64,000 nucleotides of DNA from contig NC_133326.1 in the NCBI RefSeq assembly GCF_042186555.1, forward strand, positions 437,098,846-437,162,845. Direction: 5' to 3'. The position numbers and the translations under genes were made by a program. Under the pieces are notes generated by a model. That model had not been told where the DNA came from. It saw only the letters and a list, made by a program, of their open reading frames with translations, and made no database searches. Of the stretch, positions 20,901 through 33,242 are shown piece after piece; the first letter of the stretch is position 1; the number at the start of each line of letters is the position of its first letter. Source of the DNA: Aquarana catesbeiana. Taxonomy: Eukaryota > Chordata > Amphibia > Anura > Ranidae.

Positions 20901-22220
20901 TTGTTTATAGAACTAACATATCCAACCGCTAAAGAAGCGATCAATCTTCTCACCAGAACAAAGGAGATACTGTCTGTAGCAAACCTTAGACTTTACAAGA
21001 ATATATCTAACAGCCAGGAACTTATAAATGCCTTTAACTCTGAGGACTATGCCACTAGTCTAAAAAAAATTGATTTAGGTACAGATGAGCCTTCTGTACA
21101 GTAAAGACTGTTTTTTTTTTTTTTGTTTTGTTTTTTTGTGGAGCATCAAACAAGACACATTCACCTTCCAAGTGTAAACTTGTGAAAAACCCTTCACAAA
21201 TGAGAGGAGTCTTGTCGGTGGTGAACAACATCTATGATCCACTGGGTTTCATTGCTCCAGTTAGCATTCAAGGTAAGATTCTGCTAAGACAGTTATCTAC
21301 TGAGAACATACTGGAATACTCCTTTGCATAGTGAGAAACACCACAAGTGGGAAAGGTGGAGACATTCTTTGAGGTCACTAGAAAAACTTAAAATTTTACA
21401 TTGCTATGTTCCTGCTTCCATTTCAACTGCTGGCCGAGGAGAGATTCCTATTTTCTCTGATGCATCAGTTAAAGCTATTGCTGCAGTAGCCTATTTAAAG
21501 ACCTCTAAAATGAATGGAGAATCACACTGTAGTTTTGTCCTAGGCAAGGCAAGAATCACTCCCAAACCTGCACATACCATAACAAGGCTTAAACTCTGTG
21601 CAGCTGTGCTAGCAGCAGATTTTGCATGTATAGAAGAGGTAATTATCCATTCTGTGCAAAAAGAGGTGTATCAGGAGGAATTCGGGAGAATCAGAAATGG
21701 AACCGAATTGTCTAAAAACAGTTCACTCTAAACCCTTTAGTTGACGCCAATCAGCTGCTGAGAGTTGGTGGCCCTATCAGGAAATCTGACCTATGCAGCA
21801 AAGAACAGAATTCTATAATCATACCAGTTCAACGTCATGTAACTACTCTTCTGGTTTGTCACCACCATGAACGGGTGCTACACCAAGGTCGTCAGTTCAC
21901 AGAAGGTGCCATCAGGTCTGCTGGCTTTTGGATTATCGTTATGAAAAGGTGCGTCTCCTCCCTGCTCTTCAGGTGTGTCAAATGCCACAAGTTAAGAGGA
22001 AAACATCAACAGCAACAAATGGCAAGTCTACCAGCTGATCGCCTAAGTACAGATCCAGCCTTCACCTATGTTGGAGATCTCAACCTTCTAAAGGACAAGG
22101 AAGTTTGTCAGAATGAGTGGCCTATGGGTATTATTACTAAAGTTCTGCCCAGTGATAACAAGATCTGGAAGGTAAAGGTAACCAAGGAAGACTTGACACA
22201 AAACTTTACTCGACCAATTA
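20901..22220 (+). pseudogene. BEL/Pao pol fragment: RT end, RNase H, integrase
   Basis: Successive frames give RT-connection sequence (PTAKEAINLLTRTKEILS, then RGVLSVVNNIYDPLGFIAPV), an RNase H-like segment (IFSDASVKAIAAVAYLK at about 21450) and an integrase zinc-binding segment (H/H then CVKCHKLRGKH near 21975), ending with an integrase C-terminal piece (NEWPMGIITKVLPSDNKIWK). The RNase H tail and most of the integrase core are deleted. Several frameshifts. It ends abruptly at about 22220 against a BEL/Pao copy in the opposite orientation. Confidence 0.82.
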
Positions 22221-22680
22221 CAGTTGTTGGGCATTGTCTCTCTTGGGAGACGAAAAGGTAGGGATGCTACCCAATTATTGAAGTCGTCTTGAAAGAACTC
22301 ATTGTCCATTACTTTGATAAATTCTTTGTCTTTCTTTGAAGGAGCCAGTATATCATCTTCACTGGTTGCATTAAACACTGTAGAGCTGAGGTCGTCATCA
22401 TGGCAGGAGAAAGGGCTTGTGTTACCTGAGATACCATGTTGCCATTTGTGGCTGGCTGTCTTCTCTTTCACCCAGTAGTGATGTGGGCATGGCTCAAAGT
22501 AAGTGTTTTGGCCATTTGGCAGAACATTTTGTCTTGAATGATGAAATGTTGGTAGGTCTCTTCATTTTGCCTATATAGGCGTTTCCTATGATGACCCAAC
22601 CTAGATCCAAGCGCTAGGCAAATGGGGCATCTGGGGGTACACTCACTTGTCTGTGGACTTTTTCTGTTGAAAATCAGATG
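22221..22680 (-). pseudogene. BEL/Pao segment between protease and RT, inverted copy
   Basis: The minus strand carries RLDLGWVIIGNAYIGK (near 22600), then KDKEFIKVMDNEFFQDDFNNW and ASLPFRLPRETMPNN (near 22230-22330), the conserved linker before the reverse transcriptase in BEL/Pao. It continues the protease at 22951-23512 across a MITE. Frameshifts are present. The junction with the plus-strand copy lies at CAGTTGTTGGGCATTG (about 22220). Confidence 0.75.
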
Positions 22681-22950
22681 GACTTTAGATTTGGAACATG
22701 TTCCGACGGATTCGAGTGCGGACGAAAAATCAGTTCGTCTGTATGCTAGTCCGACGGACAAAAAAGGACGCAAGGGCAGCTATTGGCTACTGGCTATGAA
22801 CTTCCTTATTCTAGTCCCTTCGTACGTCATCACGTTTAAACCAACGGACTTTCGAACGGACTTTAGTCCGTTCGTGTGTGGGCAAGTCCGGTCATTCGAA
22901 AGTCCGTTGTACCTTTTGATGCTGAAAAGTCCGCTTGTGTGTACGCGGCA
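22681..22950. mobile_element. Harbinger-type MITE, left end unclear
   Basis: The right end GTGTGTACGCGGCA is followed by TTA (22951-22953), and the interior repeats AGTCCG and GTCCGACGGA. The matching left terminus TGCCGCGTACACAC is absent, so the left end is deleted or diverged. It interrupts the BEL/Pao protease region just after GRDSL. Confidence 0.62.
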
Positions 22951-23692
22951 TTAGAGAGTCTCTTCCTAACAGAAGAAGGATCTGAGCATCTTTGTTATGT
23001 GGTGGTATCTCATTTGCTATAACCTTCAGGTGAACGTGATGGAAGGCAGCAGCTGGAGTAGGGATTTCTTCCCTGTTAGCAGGTATCTGGTTGCACTCAA
23101 CAAGTGTAGGTAGGGGTAATTGCAGGTTACCTTTGAAAGAAGATACCATGAGTCCTTGAGCCCTTCTTACAGAAACCTCTGTAGTTCCACTACAAGTACC
23201 CAGGGTGTAAGAATGAGCATTGCCTTTTATTTCAAATAGATCAAACAGTTTGGATTTTGCAAGTGATCCATTGCTCTGATCATCTAAGATAGCATATTCC
23301 TTTAGAGTCTTTTCTGGTTGATTCTTGTGGTATATGTTCACCAAGCATATTTTGGCACAGGACTTATCACAGTGGTCTTCTCCACAAATTTCAGTGCAGG
23401 ATGAAGAAATGGAATTAGGCACTTGATCTGTATTCTCCCCGCCATGCGTTGACCTGGGAGGAGAGTTAGCAGGTTGTGCAGAGCTGGGCTGAAGCAGATG
23501 GAGGGCTTGCACATGTTCTTCAGAGCCGCACTATGCACTTGATGGGACCATTACAGTTCTTCGCAAAACGTTCAGTAGAAGCACAACACCTGAAACATAC
23601 CCCAAATGTGTTACGCTCTTCAGGAGGCCTTTTCCTAAAGCCGATACATTTTTGAGGGGGTGTGGATTCTTGTGAATGGGACATTCTCGGTT
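22951..23692 (-). pseudogene. BEL/Pao zinc knuckle and protease, inverted copy
   Basis: Minus strand, high to low coordinate: ECPIHKNPHP, then a knuckle CFRCCASTERFAKNC (about 23560-23600; the expected His is Arg), then a retropepsin-like block with AILDDQSNGSLAKSKLFDLF (about 23250-23300) and LPLPTLVECNQIPANREEIP, ending AQILLLLGRDSL at the MITE. LDD-S is the BEL/Pao protease active-site pattern and is kept here, unlike in the plus-strand copy. Confidence 0.82.
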
Positions 23693-24386
23693 AGGGTTTT
23701 CAATCTTCCTACTCGGAATTTCGTTTTCGTCCGAAAAACAAAATTTATTTAGTTACTCCCGAAGTTCGTTTGTATTTATTTAGTTTTTCGTTAAAAATTG
23801 CATTCATCCGAAAATCCAAATTAAGGTCGAATCTGTCATTGAAGGCTTATGGTGTCTGTCGAATGTTCAAAGAAGATTCGATGGAGCAGCTAAACTGTAC
23901 AACGCCGTATAGTTTACCTGCTCCGTCGAATCTTCTTAGAACTTTCAACAGACACCATAAGCCAAAGTACGTGTGTACTTAGTTCTAGCTATTTTACTGC
24001 TCCTCCTCTTTGGTTACAATCAGCCAATAACATTCATCATCATCATTATTTTTATTCATCTTTTCTCCCCTACGTCGAATCTTTTCTCCCCTACGTCGAA
24101 TCTTTTCTCTCTGTGTAGAATAATCTTGGACTTATAGAGTTAAGGTTAGGCACATTCGACCACAGGTTTGATGGACACAGATTGTTATTGTCATCATAAT
24201 GTCGAATCTCCTATCTATATCGAACTGTTGTAGCAACAAAAACGAAAATAAAGCATTTGTTTATGTCGGATCTTTCGTTTTTCGGATTCTGCACTTTCGT
24301 TATTGTTTGTTAAAATGATAACGAAAATACCTGAAATTCGGACGAAAATGCATTCGGACGAAAACGAATGCACATATCTATAAACC
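23693..24386. mobile_element. TTCGTTTTCGTCCGAA-rich repeat with internal inverted pair
   Basis: Subterminal TTCGTTTTCGTCCGAA (23710) and CGGACGAAAACGAATGCAC (24355) are inverted to each other, and the right end reads GCACATATCTA. A central inverted pair, GGCTTATGGTGTCTGTCGAA, lies at 23845 and 23940-23965. It looks like a hAT-type MITE (TAG...GTGC end), but the left terminus and target duplication are not clear. Confidence 0.5.
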
Positions 24387-24964
24387 AGTGTGAATAGAGA
24401 GATAAACTGGATCAAGAGAAGAAAAAATGTGTTTCTCGTGACATCAATGTTCAGTTAGTATACAATACAACCACCACCGGTTGTGAGAAGGCTTACCGGA
24501 GTGAAGGGACTCAAATGGGCATACGCTCAATGAGTCAATAAGGCTTTTGGTGTAAACACCAATACATGGGACATCCGCGCCTGTACTTCTGACCAAAGTG
24601 GAAGATTATCCCTCCTTCCAATAGATGGCTCAGATAAGCAATTCACAGATGTAACCAGCAAGATGAGCAGAGTCTCTCATTTAGTCAAGCAGTATGACCA
24701 AAAATTAAACAAAATTTAATAAAATTGGGAACACTCACATTTGAATGGATGAACAAGCGCTTATAGTAGACAGTATAGGCAACCTAATGGCATCAGCAGG
24801 GCTCGGGCTGACGCATTTTGTCTAAGAAGCCATCATCCAGGTGATGTCTCCTTAGATGAAATGTGTCGGTACGAGCCCTGCTGATGCCATTGCGTTGCCT
24901 ATACTGTCTATTACAAGCGCTTGTTCATCTATTCAAATGTGAGTGTTCCCAATTTTATAACTTC
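24387..24964. repeat. Foldback remnant, probably a Penelope-type terminal repeat
   Basis: About 110-bp arms: TTGGGAACACTCACATTTGA (24725) through CATCAGCAGGGCTCGG, and the inverse ending GAGTGTTCCCAATTTTATAA (24962), around a GCCATCATCCAGGTGAT loop. It replaces part of the inverted BEL/Pao gag. The assignment to Penelope-type repeats is by resemblance only. Confidence 0.5.
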
Positions 24965-26083
24965 TGGACTGCCATAACTTTGCTCTAGTCAGTTCCATGT
25001 AGCTGTGAGGCCTGCTGTAGGATTGTCCATGAAAACTGATCTTAATGGCTTAACACGTGCAACAGATAGAGGACCAAGCCATCTGATCAGCAGATCCAAT
25101 TCTTCAGCAGCTGTAATGCCAAGATCATGGATTGCAGTTCTGAAGGCACATTAACTTCTGTAGGTTGGTCATCAAAACTGAGATCAGTCTTTGTGAGCTC
25201 TCTGCAAATTATGTACCTCACAAACTCTGCGGTCTCAGTTGTCTCTGCCTTTACGTTGTTGGCCGAATGGTGATGATTGCACTACCTTTGAAATTGTTGT
25301 TAAAGGACACAGGGAATATGATGAAGCAGATGCATTCAGATGAGTTGCTTGAAGTCAGTTGTTCCAATGGCATGTTGATTTAAGGTTGTACTGATGACCA
25401 GAGATTGATGACTTGCTTGCAGCTTGCCTTGATGCTCTGTGACGTATGAAGAAAGGTTAGTTAGGCACACAGGAAAGGCACTGGAGTGATTTTGCATGCA
25501 AGAAGTTGCTGGAACCTCTTTAACTTGATGCTGTGAAGAAGTCTCTATGTTGTCAAGAGCATTGGAGACGGTGGAGTGTACACTGCAGTGGCTTAGAACA
25601 TAGTCTTTAATGCATTTAAGAGGATCTTCCATATGCACCTTCGTCTGCACTGATAGCTTGCTTTAGGACCCTTAGCTTTGCCATAGCTGCATCATGTTTA
25701 CACTGTTCGTTTAAGATTTAAATTGCTGCTTTCTGAGCTTCCATCTCTGCTCTTTTACGTGCTGTCTGATTTTCCAACTCTGCTCCCTTTTCTGTATACG
25801 TGACCTGCACCTTGCTGGCTTCCGCGCAGGCATTAATAAGTTGCTCACTGAGTGTTAAATATCTTGAACTATGGGGTTTAGAGGAATTCTTAGAATGTCT
25901 GGTGGAAACAGATCTGTGAGATGCAGTGTCCTGTAGCAGCTCCATCTTTGCTTCTGCCTTTAATATGGTTTGCTGGATAGAACTGTCTCTTTCTAGATTA
26001 AGAACTTGGAAGCTGTTTAATCCCTCTAGTGAATCTTCTGTGTTCATACTTTGTAAAACATTAATGAACTTATTGCTGGTAAA
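24965..26083 (-). pseudogene. BEL/Pao gag, central part (inverted copy)
   Basis: From 26083 downward the minus strand encodes a charged, helical Gag segment (LNSFQVLNLERDSSI, then KGAELENQTARKRAEMEAQK). Toward 24965 it reads SAFRTAIHDLGITAAEELDL, LIRWLGPLS, then MDNPTAGLTATWN, an in-frame stop and LEQSYGSPE, the conserved BEL/Pao Gag core. It is split from its N-terminus (28812-28979) by a 2.7-kb hAT element. Internal frameshifts. Confidence 0.75.
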
Positions 26084-28811
26084 TAGGGATGAGCTTCGAG
26101 TTCGAGTCGAACTCGTGTTCGACTCGAACATCGGCTGTTCGCAAGTTCATCGAACAGTGAACAATTTGGGGTGTTCGCGGCAAATTCGAATGCCACGGAA
26201 CACCCTTTAAAAGTCTATGGGAGAAATCAAAAGTGCTAATTTTAAAGGCTTATATGCATGGTATTGTCATAAAAAGTGTTTGGGGACCTGGGTCCTGCCC
26301 CAGGGGACATGTATCAATGCAAAAAAAAAAGTTTTAAAAACGGCCATTTTTTCGGGAGCAGTGATTTTAATAATGCTTAAAGTGAAACAATAAAAGTGTA
26401 ATATCCCTTTAAATTTCGTAGCTGGGGGGTGTCTATAGTATGCCTGTAAAGGGGTGCATGTTTCCTGTGTTTAGAACAGTCTGACAGCAAAATTACATTT
26501 CAAAGGAAAAAAAATGATTTAAAACTACTCGCGGCTATTAATGCATTGCCGGTCCGACAATACACATAGAAGTTCATTGATAAAAACGGCATGGGAATTC
26601 CCCACAGGGGAACCCCGAACCAAAATTAAAAAAAAAAATGACGTGGGGGGTCCCCCTAAATTCCATACCAGGCCCTTCAGGTCTGGTATGGATATTAAGG
26701 GGAACCCCGGCCAAAATGAAAAAAAAAAATGACGTGGGCGGTCCCCCCAAAAATCCATACCAGACCCTTATCTGAGCATGCAACCTGGCAGGCCGCAGGA
26801 AAAGAGGGGGGATGAGAGAGCGCCCCCCCTCCTGAACCGTACTAAGCCACATGCCCTCAACATTGGGAGGGTGCTTTGGGGTAGCCCCCCAAAACACCTT
26901 GTCCCCATGTTGATGAGGACAAGGGCCTCATCCCCACAACCCTGGCCGGTGATTATGGGGGTCTGCGGGCGGGGGGCTTATCAGAATCTGGAAGCCCCAT
27001 TTAACAAGAGGACCCCCAGATCCCGGCCCTCCCCCCTGTGTGAAATGGTAAGGGGGTACTTACCATTTCACAAAAAAACTGTCAAAAGTGTTAAAAATGA
27101 CAAGAGACAGTTTTTGACAATTCCTTTATTTAAATGCTTCTTCTTTCTTCTTTCTTCTATCTTCCTTCATCTTCTTCTTCTTCTGGTTCTTCTGGTTCTT
27201 CCTCCGGTGTTCTTGTCCAGCATCTCCTCCGCGGCGTCTTCTTCCCTTCTTCTCCTCGGGCCGCTCCGTATCCATGGCATGGAGGGAGGCTCCCGCTCTT
27301 CTCTTCATCTTCTTCTCTTCTTCATCTTCTTCTCTTCTTCATCTTCTTCTCCGGGCCGCTCCGCATCCATGCTGGCATGGAGGGAGGCTCCTGCTGTATG
27401 ACGCTTCTCCTCTTCTGATGGTTCTTAAATAATGGGGGGGGCGGAGCCACCCGGTGACCCCGCCCCCTCTGACACACGGGGACATGACGGGACTTCCCTG
27501 TGGCATTCCCCGTGACGCCACAGGGAAGTCCCGTCAAGTCTCCGTGCGTCAGAGGGGGGCGGGGTCATCGGGTGGCCCCGTCCCCCGTTATTTAAGAACC
27601 GTCAGAAGAGGAGAAGCGTCACACAGTGGGAGCCTCCCTCCATGCCACCATGGATGCGGAGCGGCCCGGAGAAGAAGATGAAGAAGAGAAGAAGATGAGT
27701 AAGAGAAGAAGATGAAGAAGAGAAGAAGATGAAGAGAAGAGCGGGAGCCTCCCTCCATGCCATGGATGCGGAGCGGCCCAAGGAGAAGAAGGGAAGAAGA
27801 CGCTGCGGAGGAGATGCTGGACGAGAACACCGGAGGAACCAGAAGAACCAGAAGAAGAAGAAGATGAAGGAAGATAGAAGAAAGAAGAAAGAAGAAGCAT
27901 TTAAATAAAGGAATTGTCAAAAACTGTCTCTTGTCATTTTTAACACTTTTGACAGTTTTTTTGTGAAATGGTAGGTACCCCCTTACCATTTCACACAGGG
28001 GGGAGGGCCAGGATCTGAGGGTCCTCTTGTTAAAGGGGGCTTCCAGATTCCGATAAGCCCCCACCCGCAGACCCCCACAACCACCGGCCAGGGTTGTGGG
28101 GATGAGGCCCTTGTCCTCATCAACATGGGGACAAGGTGTTTTGGGGGGCTACCCCAAAGCACCCTCCCAATGTTGAGGGCATGTGGCCTGGTACGGTTCA
28201 GGAGGGGGGGCGCTCTCTCATGCCCTCTCTTTTCCTGCGGCCTGCCAGGTTGCATGCTCAGATAAGGGTCTGGTATGGATTTTGGGGGGACCCCATGCCG
28301 TTTTTTTTTAAATTTTGGCACGGGGTTCCCCTTAATATCCATACCAGACCTGAAGGGCCTGGTATGGAATTTAGGGGGACCCCTCATGTCATTTTTTTTT
28401 ATTATTTTGGCTGGGGTTCCCCTTAATATTCATACCAGACCTGAAGGGCCTGGTATGGAATTTAGGGGGACCCCCCACGTCATTTATTTTTTTTAATTTT
28501 GGTTCGGGGGTTCCCCTGTGGGGAATTCCCATGCCGTTTTTATCAATGAACTTCTATGTGTATTGTCGGACCGGCAAAAACTGCAGTTTTTAAAACTTTT
28601 TTTGCATTGATCCATGTCCCCTGGGGCAGGACCCAGGTCCCCAAACACTTTTTATGACAATAACTTGCATATAAGCCTTTAAAATTAGCACTTTTGATTA
28701 TTCATGTTCGTGTCCCATAGAGTTTAACGGTGTTCGTGTGTTCAAACAAATTTTTTTCCTGTTCGCATGTTCTGGTGCAAACCGAACAGGGGGGTGTTCG
28801 GCTCATCCCTA
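26084..28811. mobile_element. hAT foldback element, 2.7 kb
   Basis: Ends TAGGGATGAGC and GCTCATCCCTA. An exact 8-bp CTGGTAAA flanks it (26076-26083, 28812-28819). The interior is a long inverted repeat with arms of about 1.1-1.3 kb meeting near 27510 at a GGGACTTCCCTGTGGC palindrome. The arms carry mirrored TCT/GAA tracts (27122-27370, 27650-27900). The left arm holds about 200 bp (from 26345) missing from the right. No transposase. It interrupts the BEL/Pao gag on the minus strand. Open frames in the arms are mirror images with no recognisable product. Confidence 0.9.
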
Positions 28812-28979
28812 CTGGTAAAGCTGATAAAGCTCATATGAGGCAGAAAGTTGTTTAATGGCACCCTCTAGTGGCAGTAGTTCAGGTTCAACAGATAGTGTAT
28901 CAGATTGAGTAACAACCTTTTCGCATAATAATTTCAGGCTATTTGTCAGTTCAGTTCTCAAAGCTTCATCATTTTCCAT
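28812..28979 (-). pseudogene. BEL/Pao gag N-terminus (inverted copy)
   Basis: A minus-strand ATG at 28979 opens MENDEALRTELTNSLKLL and continues to SASYELYQLYQ at the hAT insertion point. The frame then continues at 26083 downward. The start is placed here because upstream sequence (28980-29160) has no extension of the frame and looks like a leader. Confidence 0.65.
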
Positions 28980-29169
28980 TACTTTTCAGCTTGGTTTGAT
29001 TGAGCATTTGGTAAGTCAACTGGCTTAGGGTCTTGTCCTGGGGCTGCTATGTGTTCACATTCAGAGCCTTTGTACCTCAGGCTGACACAGGCAGATAATG
29101 ACTGAGTTTATCACTTTAGCAGGCAGGATCTGTGTGCTGTAAAATGAAACCATGCAGCCTGGACTCGGG
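28980..29169. other. Probable BEL/Pao leader, unassigned
   Basis: Upstream of the inverted gag ATG. No LTR could be delimited before Tc1-like sequence begins. Confidence 0.35.
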
Positions 29170-29504
29170 TTATGAGCCTTACAGGGCAATCTTAGAAGAA
29201 AACCTGTTATGCACACGGTCGGACATTGATCGGACATTCCGACAACAAAATCCATGGATTTTTTCCGACGGATGTTGGCTCAAACTTTTCTTGCATACAC
29301 ACGGTCGCACAAAGTTGTTGGAAAATCCGATCGTTCTGAACGCGGTGGCGTAAAACACATACGTCAGGACTATATAAACGGGGCAGTAGCCAATAGCTTT
29401 TGTCTCTTAATTTATTCCGAGCATGCGTATTACTTTGTGCATCGGATTTGTGTACACACGATCAGAATTTAACCTATCGGATTTTGTGGTCGGAAAATTT
29501 TATA

Positions 29505-30016
29505 AAAACAAACGGATACAGCGCTGATAAACGTGACTTGAATATAGAGTGTTGCGTGCTAACAATAAATACAAATAATAATGGTATTAAATGCAGTATA
29601 CAAATCATATATAGTAGACTACATATCTCATGCAGTCTAGAAATATATATGCGCAACTGTTGGACAACTGCTGAGACACAAATTGTGAATAATGATACGT
29701 GATAAGTGCAATACAAAGCAATCGCTAATTATAAAAGATGACATATACGTAAGACGCAAATTGCGTAAAAATATAAATATATAAACCGTTGGTGCTACCC
29801 AATTAAAAAAGTAAAAAATTATAATTATAAATAAATGCTAACACAATAATAATAATAAATGCTTCCAGATAACAACTGGACTAACAGGGTTGAGATAATA
29901 TCTGCTAGCAAGGTTGAGATATTACTGCTCACAAATAGTCCAAAAATGAATGACAATAGCTGGATTAGTCACAGGATTCTTGGACAGACAGCCTTGCGAT
30001 GACACAGCAGATCTTC
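29505..30016. repeat. Left inverted terminal repeat of the Penelope-like element
   Basis: Reverse complement of 33243-33755 over about 510 bp with few differences (for example GCGTGCTAACA against GCATGCTGACA-type changes near the outer end). The first 22 codons of the open frame at 29950 lie inside it. Confidence 0.9.
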
Positions 30017-32221
30017 AATCCTGGCCTCCTAATCACTCCAATCACCAGCCTCCATCCTATAGGGGCAGGGGTAGAGGTTGGTATCCCAATAATCAAAGAG
30101 GGGATTTTCAGCGGAGAGGGTCGGGAGGACCTCCTTTGAGAGGGAGGGGAACCACGACCCCCAGGGGACGTGGGAGGGAACAGAATCCATCAGAGGAATG
30201 GAGACCCTGGTACCCGACAACATCACAGTGGCTGGGAGACGGAGAAAGAAAAGAAGAACAAGAGGTTGCAGAGGAGGGAAAAGGAAAACGGAAAAGAGAA
30301 ACTTGATGGAAGGAATTTTTAACCTTAGTGATGCGGTTTTCTCGCAGGAGGAATTAAAGGTTTTAGATTTAGGTCTTAAATTTGCTTTGGATAGGAATTT
30401 TAATAAATTTGATGCTTTTATTGATTTTCAAAAGTTCATTAGGAAAATTAACATCAAAAAGTTTTTTTGCAACAGTAATACCCCAATAAATATCCAGACA
30501 GAAGAGTATCTACATGCTTCTCTCAGAAATAACTCTATCTTCAACCCCCAAATTTCTAACAATCATTTTTTGGGTGTTTTCAAGTCTCTGGTTGAGCGAT
30601 ATCTTGATAGGCTTGCTATACAACCAAAAAGACATAAGGGGGATTTGGAGAAAGGCCTGAGGGCCTTAGAGAAGAATAAAAATATAGTAATTAGGTCGGC
30701 AGATAAGGGTGGGGGAGTAGTAATACTCAATAAAACTGATTATTTAGAAGAGTTGACTAAACTGGTTGGGGATCGAGCAACATATGAAAAGTTGAGAAGT
30801 AACCCTACAAAGAATTATAAAGCCCAGCTAAAAGATTTAATTAAAATGGCCGAGGAAGAAGGAATTTTAAAAAAGAAGGAGGTTACCGAAAATACATAAA
30901 AATTCTACGAAACCGCCGGGTCGACCCATAGTCAGTGGCATCGGGTCTTTATTTTCTAGACTAGGCGAATATTTGGATCATTTTCTGCAGCCACTCACCA
31001 AAAGATACCCCTCCTACCTTAAAGATAGCAAGGACCTTATAGAATTGATTAGCCCAATGATAGTATCTGGAGATTGTTTGTTGGTGAGCATGGATGTCAA
31101 CTCGCTTTATACAAACATCCAACAAAAACATGCCCTTCAAGCTGTTGAGTGGGCATTAGGAAGTACTAATATAAAATTCAAGCAGAAGGAGTTCCTTTTG
31201 AGAGCACTTGATATGGCGATGAGCCATAATTTTTTCTGGCATGAAAAGGAGTATTATAGACAGATTAAAGGCGTGGCAATGGGGGCTAAGTATGCCCCCT
31301 CAGTAGCCAATATTTGCATGAGTTTTTGGGAAAACCAAGCCATTTATCAAACCAATATACCAGAGCTTAGACTCTACAAAAGGTATATTGATGACATTTT
31401 TATAATTTGGGCAGGATCACCAGAGTCTTTTTTTTAGAATTTCTAAAGAAAATTAGCGAAAATTCTTTCAATATCTCCTTTTCTGAGAATTTTAGTCATA
31501 CGGAGATAAATTTTCTAGATCTCACTGTCTTTAGAGAGGGGGACAAACTATGCACACGCACTTTTTTTAAAGATGTAGATAGGAATGGATATATTCCGCT
31601 GACCAGCTGTCACCATCCGAGAAGGTTGAGGGGTATCCCCAAAAGTCAAATGCTCAGAGTAAGAAGGAATTGCAGTAAGGAAGATGATTACAACCTACAA
31701 GCGAATGTAATTCTGGAACGTTTAGAGCTAAGGTGTGTACTTTTCTGGATAAGACTGGGTTCTATAGTTGTGGCAGGTGTATGATGTGCAGGACCTCAAA
31801 ATTCCGGAAAAAGAAAACTACTCATTTTAGTTCATCATCTGATGGCAGGGTTTTCGAAATCAAGAAATTTATCACATGCAACACCACGCATGTGACTTAT
31901 CTATTATCCTGTCCATGCAATTTACAATATGTGGGGAGGACCACCAGACAGCTAGGGGTTAGACTTAGAGAACATGTTAAAAGAATCAAGAAAGGCTATA
32001 AACATCATGGCCTTTCAAATCACTTTAGATTATTCCACAATAGGGATCCTAGTCTTTTGACCTTTTGTGGTATTGATAAAGTGGAGGCACATTGGCGGGG
32101 CTCGGACCTTAAGAGAGCCATTTCACAAAACGAAACCCAATGGATCCACAGACTTCGCACTCTACAGCCCCAGGGGCTCAATGTTGAGCTAGATCTAAAT
32201 TGCTTTTTATCGAATTGGTAA
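29950..32221 (+). pseudogene. Penelope-like polyprotein (RT plus GIY-YIG endonuclease)
   Basis: Reverse transcriptase and endonuclease of a Penelope-like element, read over several frames. Order: a Gly/Arg-rich N-terminal region (30060-30300); SADKGGGVVILNK (30696); RLPKIHKNSTKPPGRPIVSG (30880-30940); motif A VSMDVNSLYTNI (31090); motif B KGVAMGAKYAPSVANICM (31270); motif C RYIDDIFIIW (31383; YxDD intact); a CGRCMMC cluster (31773); and a GIY-YIG-type domain YLLSCPCNLQYVG (31900) with RLREH and final NETQWIHRLRTLQPQGLN. At least four frameshifts (near 30250, 30880, 31435 and 31735), so it is not functional as sequenced. Confidence 0.9.
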
Positions 32222-33242
32222 TCTAATATTTTTCTATATTATTTGATTATTTCTGAGATTGGGGAATAGGGATATGGCTACACCTTCCCCTTAGTATAAT
32301 ATGAATGAATCCAATCATTCCACTTTAAGTCATATAGGAATGAATAGACAGTATATTAATTTTTTGTGATTTATTTTAATATATTTTTCATTTACATATT
32401 TTAATTTCTTCTTTTTTTATGTATCCTGTTTATAGTGGATATTTTTAATTACATTACATTACTATTTTTTTTTATATTTGTTTACATTTTTTATTTTATT
32501 TTTCATTTCATTTTATTTTATATATTTTTTTTTTATTTATTTTATTTTTTTTTTATATTTTTTTTTCATATATTTTTATTATTTTTTCTTGGTATTATCC
32601 ACTTATTTGTGATCAGTTTTGTTAAATATTCCTATCCAAATATATATACTGTTAATTTAATTTGATGCAAGATGTAATTTTATGTATATGAGATTGAGAC
32701 GTCCATATATATATATTTTTTTAGCCTTATGTATACCAATTGTATGCTGTTCATCCTTTGTAATAAATTTTCAGATTGCAACAGGATATGATGATCCAGG
32801 ACATGTGGTGGCGGGTGCGTCCCACTAGCCTTGATTGGCTGTCACTTATCCCATACACCCTATATATCTTATGGTTGGGGGTTGGATGTTGAGTCCTTTG
32901 ATGACGCCCTGGGGGAGGGGCGAAACGCATCGACGTAACATCCGGCTTTTGCACAATCAAGTGACGTTTCCTTCCTGGCTCCGTGGATGCACGCTGATAG
33001 CGGCGATTGCGGAAGCTATCTGACATGCCTGATTGCAACCGAGGATTGTGTGAGTAGCGGCTTACAGCGAAAGTGATTCTTTAAACTCCGCAATACTTCA
33101 CTATATGTTTTTCTCTCTGTTTTTGGGTGGTTAACTGCAAGTCTATGCCTCTTCTGATCTGAACATCAGCCATTTCACCCGCTTATCCACGCTAGAGTTA
33201 TCCCTTGCTAAATTATTATTGAGATAGACTGACAGTACAGGG
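32222..33242. other. AT-rich 3' region of the Penelope-like element
   Basis: Long T-rich stretch (32400-32600) and then a GC-richer section with GACGCCCTGGGGGAGGGGCG AAACGCATCG (about 32902), a hairpin-like motif common in Penelope terminal sequences. No coding. Confidence 0.6.

Noticed and set aside
26778..28064. Open frames with poly-Ser/Leu (SSSSS) in the foldback element
   Set aside because: Mirror-image frames on opposite strands over TCT/GAA tracts inside hAT arms. No conserved domain.
32435..32665. Phe/Tyr/Ile-rich open frame
   Set aside because: Translation of T-rich low-complexity DNA in the Penelope 3' region.
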